From Olivibacter sp. SDN3 (lineage in GTDB: Bacteria; Bacteroidota; Bacteroidia; Sphingobacteriales; Sphingobacteriaceae), in NCBI RefSeq assembly GCF_014334135.1, contig NZ_CP060497.1:1736001-1800000 (forward strand): DNA of 64,000 nucleotides. Direction: 5' to 3'. The position numbers and the translations under genes were made by a program. Below the pieces are notes generated by a model. It was not told the DNA's origin, made no database searches, and saw only the letters and a list, made by a program, of their open reading frames with translations. Positions 34,844 to 43,952 of this stretch are shown piece by piece (within the stretch, counting starts at the first letter, position 1; every line of letters begins with the position of its first letter).

Positions 34844-36727
34844 ATGTCAAGTACAGCAATTCCATATGCAGGCGATCATGGTCATGATGCTCATGAACAT
34901 CATCATGAAACATTTCTGACAAAGTATATTTTTAGTCAGGACCACAAAATGATTGCCAAGCAATTTCTGATAACCGGTATTATTATGGCTTTTTTTGCCA
35001 TGTTTTTATCTATCTTGTTCCGGATTCAGTTAGCTTGGCCAGAAAAGGATTTCCCCATCTTAGAGGTTTTTTTAGGGAAGTGGGCCGAGGGTGGTCGTAT
35101 TCGCCCGGATTTCTTTCTTTCCCTGGTTACCATACACGGTACCATCATGGTATTTTTTGTCTTAACAGCAGGCTTGAGTGGTACCTTCAGTAATTTACTT
35201 ATTCCATTGCAGTTAGGCGCACGTGATATGGCTTCGCCTTTCATGAATATGCTTTCTTACTGGTTTTTCTTCGCAGCTTGTGTGGTAATGGTTGCCTCTT
35301 TCTTTGTGGAAAGTGGTCCGGCAAGTGCGGGATGGACAATTTATCCGCCATTATCTGCTTTGCCGCAAGCGATTCCGGGATCCGGAATGGGAATGAATTT
35401 ATGGCTGGCCAGTATGGTGCTGTTCATCGCGTCGCAGGTATTGGGCGCGACGAACTATATCAGCACCATTTTAAACATGCGTACCAAGGGAATGACGCTT
35501 TGGAGAATGCCTTTGACCATTTGGGCGGTATTCTTAACTGCTATAGTAGGTTTGTTGTCTTTCCCGGTCCTGGTATCTGCTGTGGTGTTATTAATTTTCG
35601 ACAGAAGTATGGGTACAAGTTTTTACTTGTCGGATATCATCATTGGCGGTAAAATTTTACCAAATGAAGGTGGAAGTCCAATCTTATTCCAACATTTGTT
35701 TTGGTTCTTAGGACACCCCGAGGTATATATAGTATTGATGCCAGCTTTAGGACTTACTTCCGAAGTAATTGCTACTAATGCCCGTAAACCTATATTTGGA
35801 TACCACGCCATGGTTTATTCGTTGATAGGTATTACCGTGCTTTCCTTTATCGTATGGGGGCACCACATGTTCGTAACTGGCATGAACCCATTCTTAGGAG
35901 GAGTCTTTATGATTACAACGTTGATTATTGCCGTACCTTCGGCAGTAAAGACCTTCAATTACCTGGCTACGTTATGGAGGGGTAATATCAAGTTCACACC
36001 GGCGATGCTTTTTGCTATAGGTCTAGTATCATTTTTTATATCTGGTGGTTTGACCGGAATTTTCTTGGGAAACTCAGCTTTGGACATTAACTTACATGAT
36101 ACGTATTTTGTAGTTGCCCATTTCCACTTAGTAATGGGATCTGCTTCAATATGTGGAATGTTATGTGGTGTCTATCATTGGTATCCAAAGATGTTTGGAA
36201 GAATGATGAACGATAAGTTGGGTTATCTTCATTTTTGGTTCACTTTTGTAGGAGCTTATTTGGTCTTTTTCCCGATGCACTTCATGGGAATTGACGGTGT
36301 TCCACGTCGTTATTATTCGTTCACCAATTTCCCTTTCATGCAGGAGTGGTTGACCGTAAATGTTTTTGTTACTTGGGCCGCTATTCTTGCCGGTTTTGGT
36401 CAGATAGCATTCTTGTTCAATTTCTTCTATTCCATTTGGTTTGGGAAGAAAGCAACGCAAAACCCTTGGGATTCAAATACGTTGGAATGGACGGCACCAG
36501 TAGAACATTTGCATGGAAATTGGCCAGGAGAGATACCTACCGTATACCGTTGGCCTTATGATTATAGCAAGCCGGGGCATGATGAAGATTTTATTCCGCA
36601 AACGGTTCCATTCTCAGAGACGATGACCTCGAATTTACCGCATGATTTTGAAGGCGATTCAAATGCAGAACGTATCCAGCGGGAGTGGGAGAAGGAACAC
36701 GGGATTGAGCGTGAGCTGAATCACTAG
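34844..36727 (+). CDS. coxA: Cytochrome c oxidase subunit I (heme a / heme a3-CuB)
   Basis: 627 residues, twelve or more helices. Low-spin heme His in VTIHGTIMVFF; CuB His and cross-linked Tyr in GHPEVYIVLMP; CuB His pair in WGHHMFVTG; heme ligands in HDTYFVVAHFHLV. The Tyr of HPEVY and surrounding motifs place it among A-type heme-copper oxidases. A His-rich N-terminus (DHGHDAHEHHHE) is typical of the phylum. A hairpin terminator lies between this gene and ctaA. Confidence 0.96.
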   Translation: MSSTAIPYAGDHGHDAHEHHHETFLTKYIFSQDHKMIAKQFLITGIIMAFFAMFLSILFRIQLAWPEKDFPILEVFLGKWAEGGRIRPDFFLSLVTIHGTIMVFFVLTAGLSGTFSNLLIPLQLGARDMASPFMNMLSYWFFFAACVVMVASFFVESGPASAGWTIYPPLSALPQAIPGSGMGMNLWLASMVLFIASQVLGATNYISTILNMRTKGMTLWRMPLTIWAVFLTAIVGLLSFPVLVSAVVLLIFDRSMGTSFYLSDIIIGGKILPNEGGSPILFQHLFWFLGHPEVYIVLMPALGLTSEVIATNARKPIFGYHAMVYSLIGITVLSFIVWGHHMFVTGMNPFLGGVFMITTLIIAVPSAVKTFNYLATLWRGNIKFTPAMLFAIGLVSFFISGGLTGIFLGNSALDINLHDTYFVVAHFHLVMGSASICGMLCGVYHWYPKMFGRMMNDKLGYLHFWFTFVGAYLVFFPMHFMGIDGVPRRYYSFTNFPFMQEWLTVNVFVTWAAILAGFGQIAFLFNFFYSIWFGKKATQNPWDSNTLEWTAPVEHLHGNWPGEIPTVYRWPYDYSKPGHDEDFIPQTVPFSETMTSNLPHDFEGDSNAERIQREWEKEHGIERELNH

Positions 36728-36749
36728 TAGAGTTTTTTTTGAGAGTATA

Positions 36750-36793
36750 GGGGTATCTACCTAGACGTTTTAGCTAATAGGTACCCCGTTTTT
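36750..36793 (+). terminator. Hairpin with T-run after coxA
   Basis: GGGGTA...CCTA pairs with TAGGTACCCC (bulge of 4 nt on the 5' arm), followed by GTTTTTATG. Probably full or partial termination between the ACIII/oxidase subunit genes and the heme A assembly genes. Confidence 0.55.
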
Positions 36794-36806
36794 ATGTAGA
36801 ATAGCA

Positions 36807-37874
36807 TTGAGTATCTATTTACCTGGTGAGAAAAGATTTGTAGTAGTAAATAAGATTACTATAGTAGCTCTTTTTTTATTGATACTTGCCGGCGGTGTTG
36901 TGCGCAGCACGGGTTCAGGGATGGGGTGTCCGGATTGGCCAAAGTGTTTCGATCAATACGTTCCACCTACAAGTGAGTCTCAGTTGCCGGAAGGGTATGA
37001 GCAGCAGTACATTGAAAATCGGGCAAAAAAGAATGAGCGTTTTGCAAAAACATTGGATTTATTCGGCTTTAGTAAGCTTGCTCAGGATTTGCGGAATGAT
37101 AAAAGTATTTTGCAACATGAAGCGTTTAATGCAGCTAAAACTTGGACAGAATATATCAACAGACTTGTAGGAGCCATTACAGGGGGCTTGCTCTTACTCT
37201 GCGTTGTTTTTTCTACGGCATTTCTTAAAAGTAAGAAAAGAATTTTTTTCTTTAGTTTATTGAATTTGGTCGTGGTATTCTTTCAGGCGTGGCTTGGATC
37301 CATCGTAGTGTCTACTAACCTCTTAGCTTGGGTGATTACGGTGCATATGCTTTTGGCATTGGTAATCCTTGGAATAAGTATTTATACATATTTCCAGGCT
37401 AAGGTTTTGCGTGACCATATGCTGTTGATCAATAGAGGTAGCAAATGGGCGAAAATACTCGCTTTTTTTGTTTTACTAATGACTCTTCTACAGGTTACGC
37501 TGGGGACTACCGTGAGGGAGGAGATAGACCTTATTAGCAGCACTGATGTAAGCGTTGAACGATCAAGTTGGGTGGAAAAGTTAAGTGACAACTTTATTTA
37601 TCATAGAGATTTAGCCATTATTTTAATTGTGTTCAATGTCTTACTGTTCTTTCTCGTGAGAGCTCGCTACGCATATAAGAGCGAACAGAGCCTGTTTGCA
37701 AACGTAATGGTTGGCTTGGTTAGTGCGCAGATAATATCTGGTTTTGTTTTGGCTTATATGGGTTTTCCGGCTTACGCTCAAACGGTGCACTTAGTAATTG
37801 CAACTTTGCTTTTCGGGGCGCAGTTTTACCTAATGCTCCTACTGGGGAAAACCAGTGAATATGTAGGGCAGTAA
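36807..37874 (+). CDS. ctaA: Heme A synthase (COX15/CtaA)
   Basis: 355 residues starting at a TTG (no ATG in frame nearby; MSIYLPGEKRFVVVNK agrees with homologues). Eight membrane helices in two four-helix halves. Family motifs: GGVVRSTGSGMGCPDWPKCF, TWTEYINRLVGAITGG, and heme-ligand His in TVHMLLAL, IYHRDLAI and QTVHLVIATL. Oxidises the heme O methyl group to the formyl group of heme A for CoxA. Followed after 1 bp by ctaB. Confidence 0.93.
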   Translation: MSIYLPGEKRFVVVNKITIVALFLLILAGGVVRSTGSGMGCPDWPKCFDQYVPPTSESQLPEGYEQQYIENRAKKNERFAKTLDLFGFSKLAQDLRNDKSILQHEAFNAAKTWTEYINRLVGAITGGLLLLCVVFSTAFLKSKKRIFFFSLLNLVVVFFQAWLGSIVVSTNLLAWVITVHMLLALVILGISIYTYFQAKVLRDHMLLINRGSKWAKILAFFVLLMTLLQVTLGTTVREEIDLISSTDVSVERSSWVEKLSDNFIYHRDLAIILIVFNVLLFFLVRARYAYKSEQSLFANVMVGLVSAQIISGFVLAYMGFPAYAQTVHLVIATLLFGAQFYLMLLLGKTSEYVGQ

Positions 37875-37875
37875 A

Positions 37876-38754
37876 TTGATTAACGTGAAGGGTTTTTTTT
37901 ATGATTTGAAGCAATTGATTAAAGTTCGACTGTCATTTACAGTTGTTTTTTCGGCGTCTATTGCTTTTTTAGTAGGGAGTAAAGCACAGGGAGATGTTAA
38001 CTGGGTTAATTGGGTGATTTTAACGGTGGGAGGATTGTTGGTAACGGGGTCAGCTAATGGTTTCAATGAAATTATTGAACGGGATCTTGATAAGTTGATG
38101 AAGAGAACGGAAGACAGACCTTTGCCTTCCGGTAGGATGACTTCTGGGCAGGCTTTGGTGCTGAGTTTATTGATGGGGCTGATAGGTACGTTATTATTGG
38201 TGAGATTGAATTTTCTGACCGGGGTTTTATCGGTTTTCTCCATTCTTTTATACGCTTTTCTGTATACACCTTTAAAGCAGAAGTCTCCAATAGCTGTTTT
38301 TGTTGGCGCTTTCCCAGGAGCCTTGCCTCCTTTGATAGGTTATTTTGCAGCATTTAAAGAGCCTTTTATAGATGAGATACCGCTAATATTGTTCGGTATA
38401 CAGTTTGTTTGGCAATTTCCGCATTTTTGGAGTATTGCTTGGGTATTGGACGATGACTATAAACGAGCTGGTTTTAGGTTACTTCCCACCACTAAACGGG
38501 ACAAACTTAGCGCTTTTATGGTGTTTATATCTGCGACCTTGTTAATACCAGTGTCTCTGCTGCCTGTTTATTACGGATTTGCAGGATACTTCTTAGGAAC
38601 AGTTTCGTTGTTGGCGGGTATAGTTTTTACCTATTTTAGCCTTCAACTATTTATAAACCAGGACTTGGCATCGGCTAGAAAAGTAATGTTTACCTCCTTT
38701 TTTATTTTACCTTTGATGCAACTGGTTTTGTTATTTGATTTTATAAAAATATGA
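37876..38754 (+). CDS. ctaB: Protoheme IX farnesyltransferase (heme O synthase, COX10/CtaB)
   Basis: 292 residues of the UbiA prenyltransferase family. Asp-rich motif NEIIERDLDKLMKRTEDRPL (about 57-76), second conserved region WSIAWVLDDDYKRAGFR, about nine helices. Adds the farnesyl group to heme B before CtaA acts. The TTG at 37876, one base after the ctaA stop, is the likely start; a GTG at 37885 is the alternative. The stop overlaps the next ATG (ATGA). Confidence 0.94.
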   Translation: MINVKGFFYDLKQLIKVRLSFTVVFSASIAFLVGSKAQGDVNWVNWVILTVGGLLVTGSANGFNEIIERDLDKLMKRTEDRPLPSGRMTSGQALVLSLLMGLIGTLLLVRLNFLTGVLSVFSILLYAFLYTPLKQKSPIAVFVGAFPGALPPLIGYFAAFKEPFIDEIPLILFGIQFVWQFPHFWSIAWVLDDDYKRAGFRLLPTTKRDKLSAFMVFISATLLIPVSLLPVYYGFAGYFLGTVSLLAGIVFTYFSLQLFINQDLASARKVMFTSFFILPLMQLVLLFDFIKI

Positions 38755-39338
38755 TAATGGTTCAACCAAGAGAAAATGAAGATTATTTGGTTTCACTGAA
38801 AGCAAAGAGATTTTCTCTTTACGTGTTTTTGGTGGTTTCATTTATGTTGTTCGCTGCTTGGTCAAGTGGTTTCATAGTGTATACCGCGAGTGGAGCAGAT
38901 AAGGGCTTAAAAACGCTGTTACCGAATACATTTATTTATAGTACGTTGGTAATACTGATCAGTAGCTTTAGTATACATCTAAGTCATCGTGCGGCTAAAG
39001 TAGGCGATTTTCTTCGGCAGAAGATATGGTTAGGTACCACCATTATATTGGGGTGTCTGTTCTTTGTTTTGCAGTATATGGCTTGGATGGAATTGGCCAA
39101 CCGGGGCGTTTTGTTCATTAATAATAATGCTTCACAGTCTTTTATCTATGTTTTTGTCTGGGCACATCAAGCCCATATTTTTGCCGGTATAATCGTGTTG
39201 TTAAATGCGCTTTTTAAAGCAAATGATAAGCAACCGTTGATTAAGAATAATTTTAGAATGGAACTTGCCACTATTTTTTGGCATTTTCTTGATATTCTAT
39301 GGATATATATTTATGTTTTCTTACTTTTGAATCAATAA
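38751..39338 (+). CDS. Heme-copper oxidase subunit III (first copy)
   Basis: 195 residues, five membrane helices, of the CtaE/CoxC family; VFVWAHQAHIFAGIIVLL and FWHFLDILWIYIYVFLL are the usual C-terminal motifs. Begins with a 4-bp ATGA overlap with ctaB; a second ATG at 38757 is equally usable. Shorter and more divergent than the copy that follows; both are normally found together in Bacteroidota. Confidence 0.9.
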   Translation: MIMVQPRENEDYLVSLKAKRFSLYVFLVVSFMLFAAWSSGFIVYTASGADKGLKTLLPNTFIYSTLVILISSFSIHLSHRAAKVGDFLRQKIWLGTTIILGCLFFVLQYMAWMELANRGVLFINNNASQSFIYVFVWAHQAHIFAGIIVLLNALFKANDKQPLIKNNFRMELATIFWHFLDILWIYIYVFLLLNQ

Positions 39339-39348
39339 AACTAATTAA

Positions 39349-40038
39349 ATGAGTACTACTGTATCGCAATTAGATCAAGTGAAGTCTGGCCCATGGAGTG
39401 GAGGCAAATCACCTTTTGCTATGGAATATGGCAAGATTATGATGTGGTTTTTCTTGGTGTCAGATGCTTTTACCTTTTCGGCGTTTCTAATTTATTATGG
39501 GGCACAACGCTTTGCCCAGATAACTTGGCCGGATCCTGATGTGGTTTTCCAGTCCATTCCTTTCATAGCAGATCATGGTTACCCATTGGTTTTTGTTGGT
39601 ATTATGACCTTTATTCTGATTATGAGCTCAGTAACCATGGTGTTAGCAGTGGAAGCAGGGCATCGTAACTCCAAGAAGGAAGTTGTTTGGTGGATGATTG
39701 CTACAATTATTGGTGGTTTAATGTTTTTGGGCTGTCAAGCACTCGAGTGGACCCATTTGCATCACGAAGGTTATTGGTGGGGAAGTATTCCATCACACTA
39801 TGAAGGAATAGATAAATTAGGTGCACTTCAGTTTGCCAACTTGTTTTTTACCATTACTGGTTTTCACGGGTTCCACGTAACGACTGGGGTCGTCATTAAT
39901 ATCGTTATATTGTGTATGACGTTAGCCAATGTCTTTGAGAAGAGGGGGACTTATTTAATGGTAGAGAAAGTAGGGCTGTATTGGCACTTCGTTGATTTGG
40001 TTTGGGTATTTGTATTTACCTTTTTCTATTTAGTTTAA
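39349..40038 (+). CDS. ctaE: Cytochrome c oxidase subunit III (second copy)
   Basis: 229 residues, five to six helices. Contains FFTITGFHGFHVTTGVVI and the C-terminal YWHFVDLVWVFVFTFFYLV, the subunit III signature. Located 10 bp after the first subunit III gene, in the oxidase operon. Confidence 0.93.
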   Translation: MSTTVSQLDQVKSGPWSGGKSPFAMEYGKIMMWFFLVSDAFTFSAFLIYYGAQRFAQITWPDPDVVFQSIPFIADHGYPLVFVGIMTFILIMSSVTMVLAVEAGHRNSKKEVVWWMIATIIGGLMFLGCQALEWTHLHHEGYWWGSIPSHYEGIDKLGALQFANLFFTITGFHGFHVTTGVVINIVILCMTLANVFEKRGTYLMVEKVGLYWHFVDLVWVFVFTFFYLV

Positions 40039-40069
40039 GGATTCATTTATAAAGTAGTATATTATTATC

Positions 40070-40432
40070 ATGAGCGCAGATAATTCACATATAGAACATG
40101 GACATGAAGAACAGCATGCCGATATGTCAAAAAAGCTAATATGGAAAGTCTTTTTCTATCTTTTAGCCCTTACTTGTCTAGAGTTTTTTATAGCATTAGC
40201 TTTAGTGTATCACGGTCCGTTAGAAAAAGGCCCGTTGGTTAATTTCATTTATATAGTGCTTACCTTAGTGAAGGCCTATTATATTGTTGCATATTTTATG
40301 CACTTGAAGTTTGAAAAGATGGGTTTTATAATATCTACTTTAATCGTTTTTGTATTTATTATTTACTTCATTATTCTGATGTTGACAGAAGGTTCTTACC
40401 TGCATACCTATTTAAACCATGTTTTCGATTAG
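40070..40432 (+). CDS. Cytochrome c oxidase subunit IV family protein
   Basis: 120 residues; His/Glu-rich N-terminus, then three helices with FVNFIYIVLTLVKAYYIVAYFMHLKFE-type content (family motif around KAYYIVAYFMHLK). Matches the caa3-type subunit IV family. Small accessory subunit of the oxidase. Confidence 0.9.
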   Translation: MSADNSHIEHGHEEQHADMSKKLIWKVFFYLLALTCLEFFIALALVYHGPLEKGPLVNFIYIVLTLVKAYYIVAYFMHLKFEKMGFIISTLIVFVFIIYFIILMLTEGSYLHTYLNHVFD

Positions 40433-40473
40433 TTAGCATTAAGTGGGGTTCGATGGTGTCAGTTAATTATTGA

Positions 40474-41178
40474 ATGGAAAATCAACCGAAATCTTCTTCA
40501 TTAAAAAAGGTTTTAATCCTGGCAGCGATTTTAGCGTTGCCGGGATTTTGTTATTATTTGCTACAGGAAAAGGGAGAGAACCGATATCAATCTTTACCTT
40601 TTTACGGGGAAAAGAAGCTCGCTGGAACCTTTCATAATAAAAGGGGTAAACAGATACCCGATACCCTGTATCATCAGGTAAAGACATTCGAAGCGCTTAG
40701 GGACGACAGCAGCCTATTTGTATTTAACCCCGATTCAGGTGTAACCGTTGTCGGTTTATTCTATATGGGGAATCAGCCATTGGCGACCGCCATCAATCAG
40801 GCAATGGATAGATTAGCTTTCCGTTTTGAGCGTAACAATATGGTTAAGCTTTTATCGTTAACAGTCGATCCGCTGCACGACCGTCCGCAAGTGGTAGCTT
40901 CTTATAAGCAACAATGGAAACAAAGGAAAAATTGGTATTTCCTTATCGGAAGTAGTAATGAGGCCATACAAACGATAGGCCGGAAAGATTTTTTACTAGA
41001 TATTGTTCACCATTCCGACCAGGATCTGCCTATTTCGCATAGTTCAAAATTGGTGTTGCTAGATTCGCATCGCAGAATAAGGGGTTATTACGACGCCTTG
41101 AATAAAAAGGATATTGAGCGATTGATTGACGAAGTCACATTGCTTTTAACGGAAGAGTTTAGAAATATTGGATATTAG
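40474..41178 (+). CDS. SCO1/SenC-like protein lacking the copper-binding cysteines
   Basis: 234 residues: N-terminal anchor helix (about 12-29) and a thioredoxin-like periplasmic domain. SCO features remain (LLSLTVDPLHDRPQVVASY, and the conserved His in ISHSSKLVLLD followed by RIRGYYD). Where SCO proteins have the CxxxCP copper/redox motif this one reads LFYMGNQPLATA, and the only Cys lies in the membrane anchor. So copper delivery to CuA by the usual chemistry is unlikely for this copy; a scaffold role or help from another SCO is possible. Confidence 0.85.
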   Translation: MENQPKSSSLKKVLILAAILALPGFCYYLLQEKGENRYQSLPFYGEKKLAGTFHNKRGKQIPDTLYHQVKTFEALRDDSSLFVFNPDSGVTVVGLFYMGNQPLATAINQAMDRLAFRFERNNMVKLLSLTVDPLHDRPQVVASYKQQWKQRKNWYFLIGSSNEAIQTIGRKDFLLDIVHHSDQDLPISHSSKLVLLDSHRRIRGYYDALNKKDIERLIDEVTLLLTEEFRNIGY

Positions 41179-41189
41179 TGCAAATAAGT

Positions 41190-41711
41190 ATGAGTGATAA
41201 AGTTATTTTTAGATTGGTTTGGGGAGTGTCTATCTTTGTGTTTTTGGTGGTAGCATTACTGCAAACAGGGATAATAACATGGAAAGTAGTTCCAGGTTGG
41301 GTAATTCAACTGCCTAAAGTAAATGCCATGATCAATGGTACCTGTACCGTTTTGTTAATAACTTCTTTTTTTTACATCAGGAAAGGGAATGTTGAAATAC
41401 ACAAGCGGTTAAATATTCTTACCTTTATGTTGTCGGCTTTGTTTTTAGTGCTCTATATCATTTATCATTCAAGCGGTAACGAAGCTAAATTTGGAGGCGA
41501 TGGTGTTCTGCGCCCGATTTATTTCTTTATTTTGATTACCCATATCATACTTTCGGCTATTGTATTGCCTTTGGTGTTATTGAGTTTTTATCGTGGAATG
41601 AAAATGCAAGTTGAAAAACACCGTAAACTGGTGCGATGGAGTTTTCCGATATGGCTCTATGTTACAATTACAGGTGTGCTTGTTTATTTAATGATGGCCC
41701 CTTATTATTGA
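41190..41711 (+). CDS. DUF420 membrane protein (CtaM-like)
   Basis: 173 residues from MSDKVIFRLVWG; a GTG at 41178 overlapping the previous stop is a possible alternative. Five predicted helices with conserved His residues (KVNAMINGTCTVLL, EIHKRLNILTFM, ILITHIILSAIVLPLVLLS). Members of DUF420 are tied to cytochrome oxidase biogenesis (CtaM in Firmicutes); the operon position agrees. Confidence 0.87.
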   Translation: MSDKVIFRLVWGVSIFVFLVVALLQTGIITWKVVPGWVIQLPKVNAMINGTCTVLLITSFFYIRKGNVEIHKRLNILTFMLSALFLVLYIIYHSSGNEAKFGGDGVLRPIYFFILITHIILSAIVLPLVLLSFYRGMKMQVEKHRKLVRWSFPIWLYVTITGVLVYLMMAPYY

Positions 41712-41806
41712 TAATTTAGTTCATATATTTCTGCAATATCCAGTGAGTGTAATATTTATTGATTAAATTCGTATTAGTTTAAGAGAATGATAAGCGTGAA
41801 CGGTTT

Positions 41807-42091
41807 ATGAAAGGTTTTATCAGGAGATTTGGTTTAACGTTGCTTTTAACTTTAGCAGTGTTATCAGTTAATATAACAAACAGCTATGCACAATGTGCTA
41901 TGTGTACTATGAGTGCTGAGCAATCTGTCCAGAATGGAAATACGCAAGGAAAAGGGTTAAATAAGGGCATACTTTTTTTATTAGCCATGCCTTACCTGGC
42001 TGTTGGGGCAATAGGATACCTGTGGTATAAAAAGTATAGAAGAAAACGTGCCAGCATAAATTTTGAGCAAGACCCGATCAACCTGAACTAG
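41807..42091 (+). CDS. Small exported CxxC membrane protein in the oxidase cluster
   Basis: 94 residues: signal peptide ending near NSYAQ, immediately followed by CAMCTMSAEQS, a short hydrophilic stretch, one helix (LFLLAMPYLAVGAIGYLWY) and a basic tail (KKYRRKRAS). This topology places a CxxC pair at the outer face and the tail inside. Function unknown; given its place after SCO/DUF420 genes, a thiol or copper role in oxidase assembly is a guess. Confidence 0.8.
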   Translation: MKGFIRRFGLTLLLTLAVLSVNITNSYAQCAMCTMSAEQSVQNGNTQGKGLNKGILFLLAMPYLAVGAIGYLWYKKYRRKRASINFEQDPINLN

Positions 42092-42104
42092 ACAGGATAA
42101 AGCT

Positions 42105-42503
42105 ATGGCAACTTACAAAAGTAAGATGCGTGCAATGATAGAAGCCCGTTGCCCACAATGTCGCATAGGGAGAATGTTTATCGGTGGAACCTATGGGTTT
42201 AAAAAGCAACGTACAAACGACGTTTGTCCTTACTGCGGATTAGAGTTTGAAATAGAACCGGGCTATTTTTATGCAGCGATGTATGTGAGTTATGCAATGG
42301 CTGTGTTAGAAGTAATCGTTATCGGAATGTTGATTTATCTGGTGACATCCAGTGAATCTCCTTGGCTATATTCTGCTGTTATCTTTGTCATGATCGTGCT
42401 TTTGGCACCATTTAATTATCGATACTCGCGATTGATATTATTATTTTACCTTACACCAAAGATAAAGTATCATCCTAAATATGAACAGGATGAGCATGTT
42501 TGA
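42105..42503 (+). CDS. DUF983 family membrane protein
   Basis: 132 residues. Zinc-ribbon-like pairs CPQCRIGRMF and CPYCGLEFEIEPGYFYAAM precede two helices. DUF983 proteins often accompany cytochrome oxidase genes; function not established. Lies 13 bp after the CxxC protein gene. Confidence 0.88.
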   Translation: MATYKSKMRAMIEARCPQCRIGRMFIGGTYGFKKQRTNDVCPYCGLEFEIEPGYFYAAMYVSYAMAVLEVIVIGMLIYLVTSSESPWLYSAVIFVMIVLLAPFNYRYSRLILLFYLTPKIKYHPKYEQDEHV

Positions 42504-42528
42504 GCTGTTTTTTAATTGGATACGCAAG

Positions 42529-43338
42529 ATGATTTTTTTGAATAGAACCCTTTACATTATTCTTTTTTCGATACTTTTAATAAGCTCATGTAAAATTATG
42601 TCGCCTAGGGCCTATCAGGCTATGTTGGATACCCAAGATTCGCTTAATCAGGGCTGGCGCGAAGCACAGATAAAAAATGATAATTTAGCTGATGAAGTCG
42701 CGCGTCTGAAAGCCGATACTGCTTCATTAGGCAGGAAGCTTGCTTCACTGGAAGAAAACCTCTCTTCAAGTTCAAGTGAGGCACAAAAATTAGCGGCAGA
42801 TCTCGCTGAACGGGAAGATCGATTGAAAGAGGTGGAAGAGGTTTTACGTAAACGGGACGAAGCGAGCAATGCATTAAAGGAGAAATTACAGCGAGCTCTA
42901 CTTGGGTTTGAAGAAAGCGGACTAAGCGTTGATATGAAAGATGGTAAAGTTTATGTTTCACTAACAGATAAATTGCTTTTTCCTTCGGGAAGTATTGTTA
43001 TAGATGAAAGAGGAAAGCAGGCGTTGATAGAATTGGCTAAAGTTTTGAATACACAGCCAGAAATAAGTATTGCTGTAGAAGGACATACTGATGATCAGCG
43101 TGTTAGAAGCCTAGGGCAAATTAAGGATAATTGGGACCTCAGTGTGCTGAGGTCAACGTCGGTTGTTCGTTTCTTAACCCAGGAGCAGGAAATTGATCCG
43201 ATACGCCTTACAGCAACCGGCAAAGGTGAGTTCACACCGATAGATACGGCCGATACTCCTGAGGCCCGCAGTATGAATCGAAGGATAGAAATTGTATTAT
43301 CGCCTAAACTTGACGAACTCTATCAACTTGTGAAATAA
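42529..43338 (+). CDS. OmpA-family peptidoglycan-binding lipoprotein with coiled coil
   Basis: 269 residues from the ATG at 42529, giving a lipoprotein signal (FSILLISSC); longer in-frame starts overlap DUF983. Residues ~30-125 form a long coiled coil (heptads of Leu with Glu/Lys), followed by an OmpA C-terminal domain with SVDMKDGKVYVSLTDKLLF, VEGHTDDQR and RLTATGKGEF...NRRIEIVLSP. Binds peptidoglycan non-covalently and links it to the outer membrane. Confidence 0.9.
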   Translation: MIFLNRTLYIILFSILLISSCKIMSPRAYQAMLDTQDSLNQGWREAQIKNDNLADEVARLKADTASLGRKLASLEENLSSSSSEAQKLAADLAEREDRLKEVEEVLRKRDEASNALKEKLQRALLGFEESGLSVDMKDGKVYVSLTDKLLFPSGSIVIDERGKQALIELAKVLNTQPEISIAVEGHTDDQRVRSLGQIKDNWDLSVLRSTSVVRFLTQEQEIDPIRLTATGKGEFTPIDTADTPEARSMNRRIEIVLSPKLDELYQLVK

Positions 43339-43372
43339 TCTAACGCTACCGATACCGAACGGCTCCCTCGGG

Positions 43373-43921
43373 TTAAAACGGCTGCCCAATGTCTTTCAGT
43401 AAAGGGAGCGCTCGATCCTTTTCGGAAATGATAAGTTCGTTTTCTGGCAAAGACCAGTGGATTGCTAAGGCAGGGTCATTATAACGCACGCCGAACTCGT
43501 GTGTTTTATCATATTTCCCAGTTACCTTATAGGAAAAAATAGTGTTATCTTCCAGTGAAAGAAAGCCATGCAAAAAACCCACTGGAATCCACAGCATTTT
43601 AGCATTTCTTTCACTCAATTCTATTTGAAATACTTGTCCATAAGTAGACGAATTTTTTCTGATGTCAACGGCTACATCGATTACACAGCCTTTTATCACG
43701 CGTACCAGTTTGCCCTGGGCGTTTGGACCAGCCTGGGCATGCAAACCACGTACAGTGCCCTTGCTAGATAGCGATTGATTGTCTTGCAAAAAATGTTCTT
43801 CGATCCCATTCTTTTTAAAAGTATCTTCGTTGTATGTTTCTAGAAAATGTCCCCTGCTGTCTTTCCAGATTTGGGGTTCAATAATTAGTAGACCTTCAAT
43901 GGCTGTTTTTATAAAATTCAT
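43373..43921 (-). CDS. rfbC: dTDP-4-dehydrorhamnose 3,5-epimerase
   Basis: 182 residues, cupin fold. Family motifs DSRGHFLETYNEDTF, QDNQSLSSKGTVRGLHAQ (catalytic His), GKLVRVIKGCVIDVAVDIR and WIPVGFLHGFLSLED. Converts dTDP-4-keto-6-deoxyglucose to the L-rhamnose precursor for surface polysaccharide. No other rhamnose genes are adjacent. Convergent with the OmpA-family gene. Confidence 0.95.
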   Translation of the reverse strand: MNFIKTAIEGLLIIEPQIWKDSRGHFLETYNEDTFKKNGIEEHFLQDNQSLSSKGTVRGLHAQAGPNAQGKLVRVIKGCVIDVAVDIRKNSSTYGQVFQIELSERNAKMLWIPVGFLHGFLSLEDNTIFSYKVTGKYDKTHEFGVRYNDPALAIHWSLPENELIISEKDRALPLLKDIGQPF

Positions 43922-43952
43922 TTTTATTCTGTTTGCAAAGCGTAAATAACTT

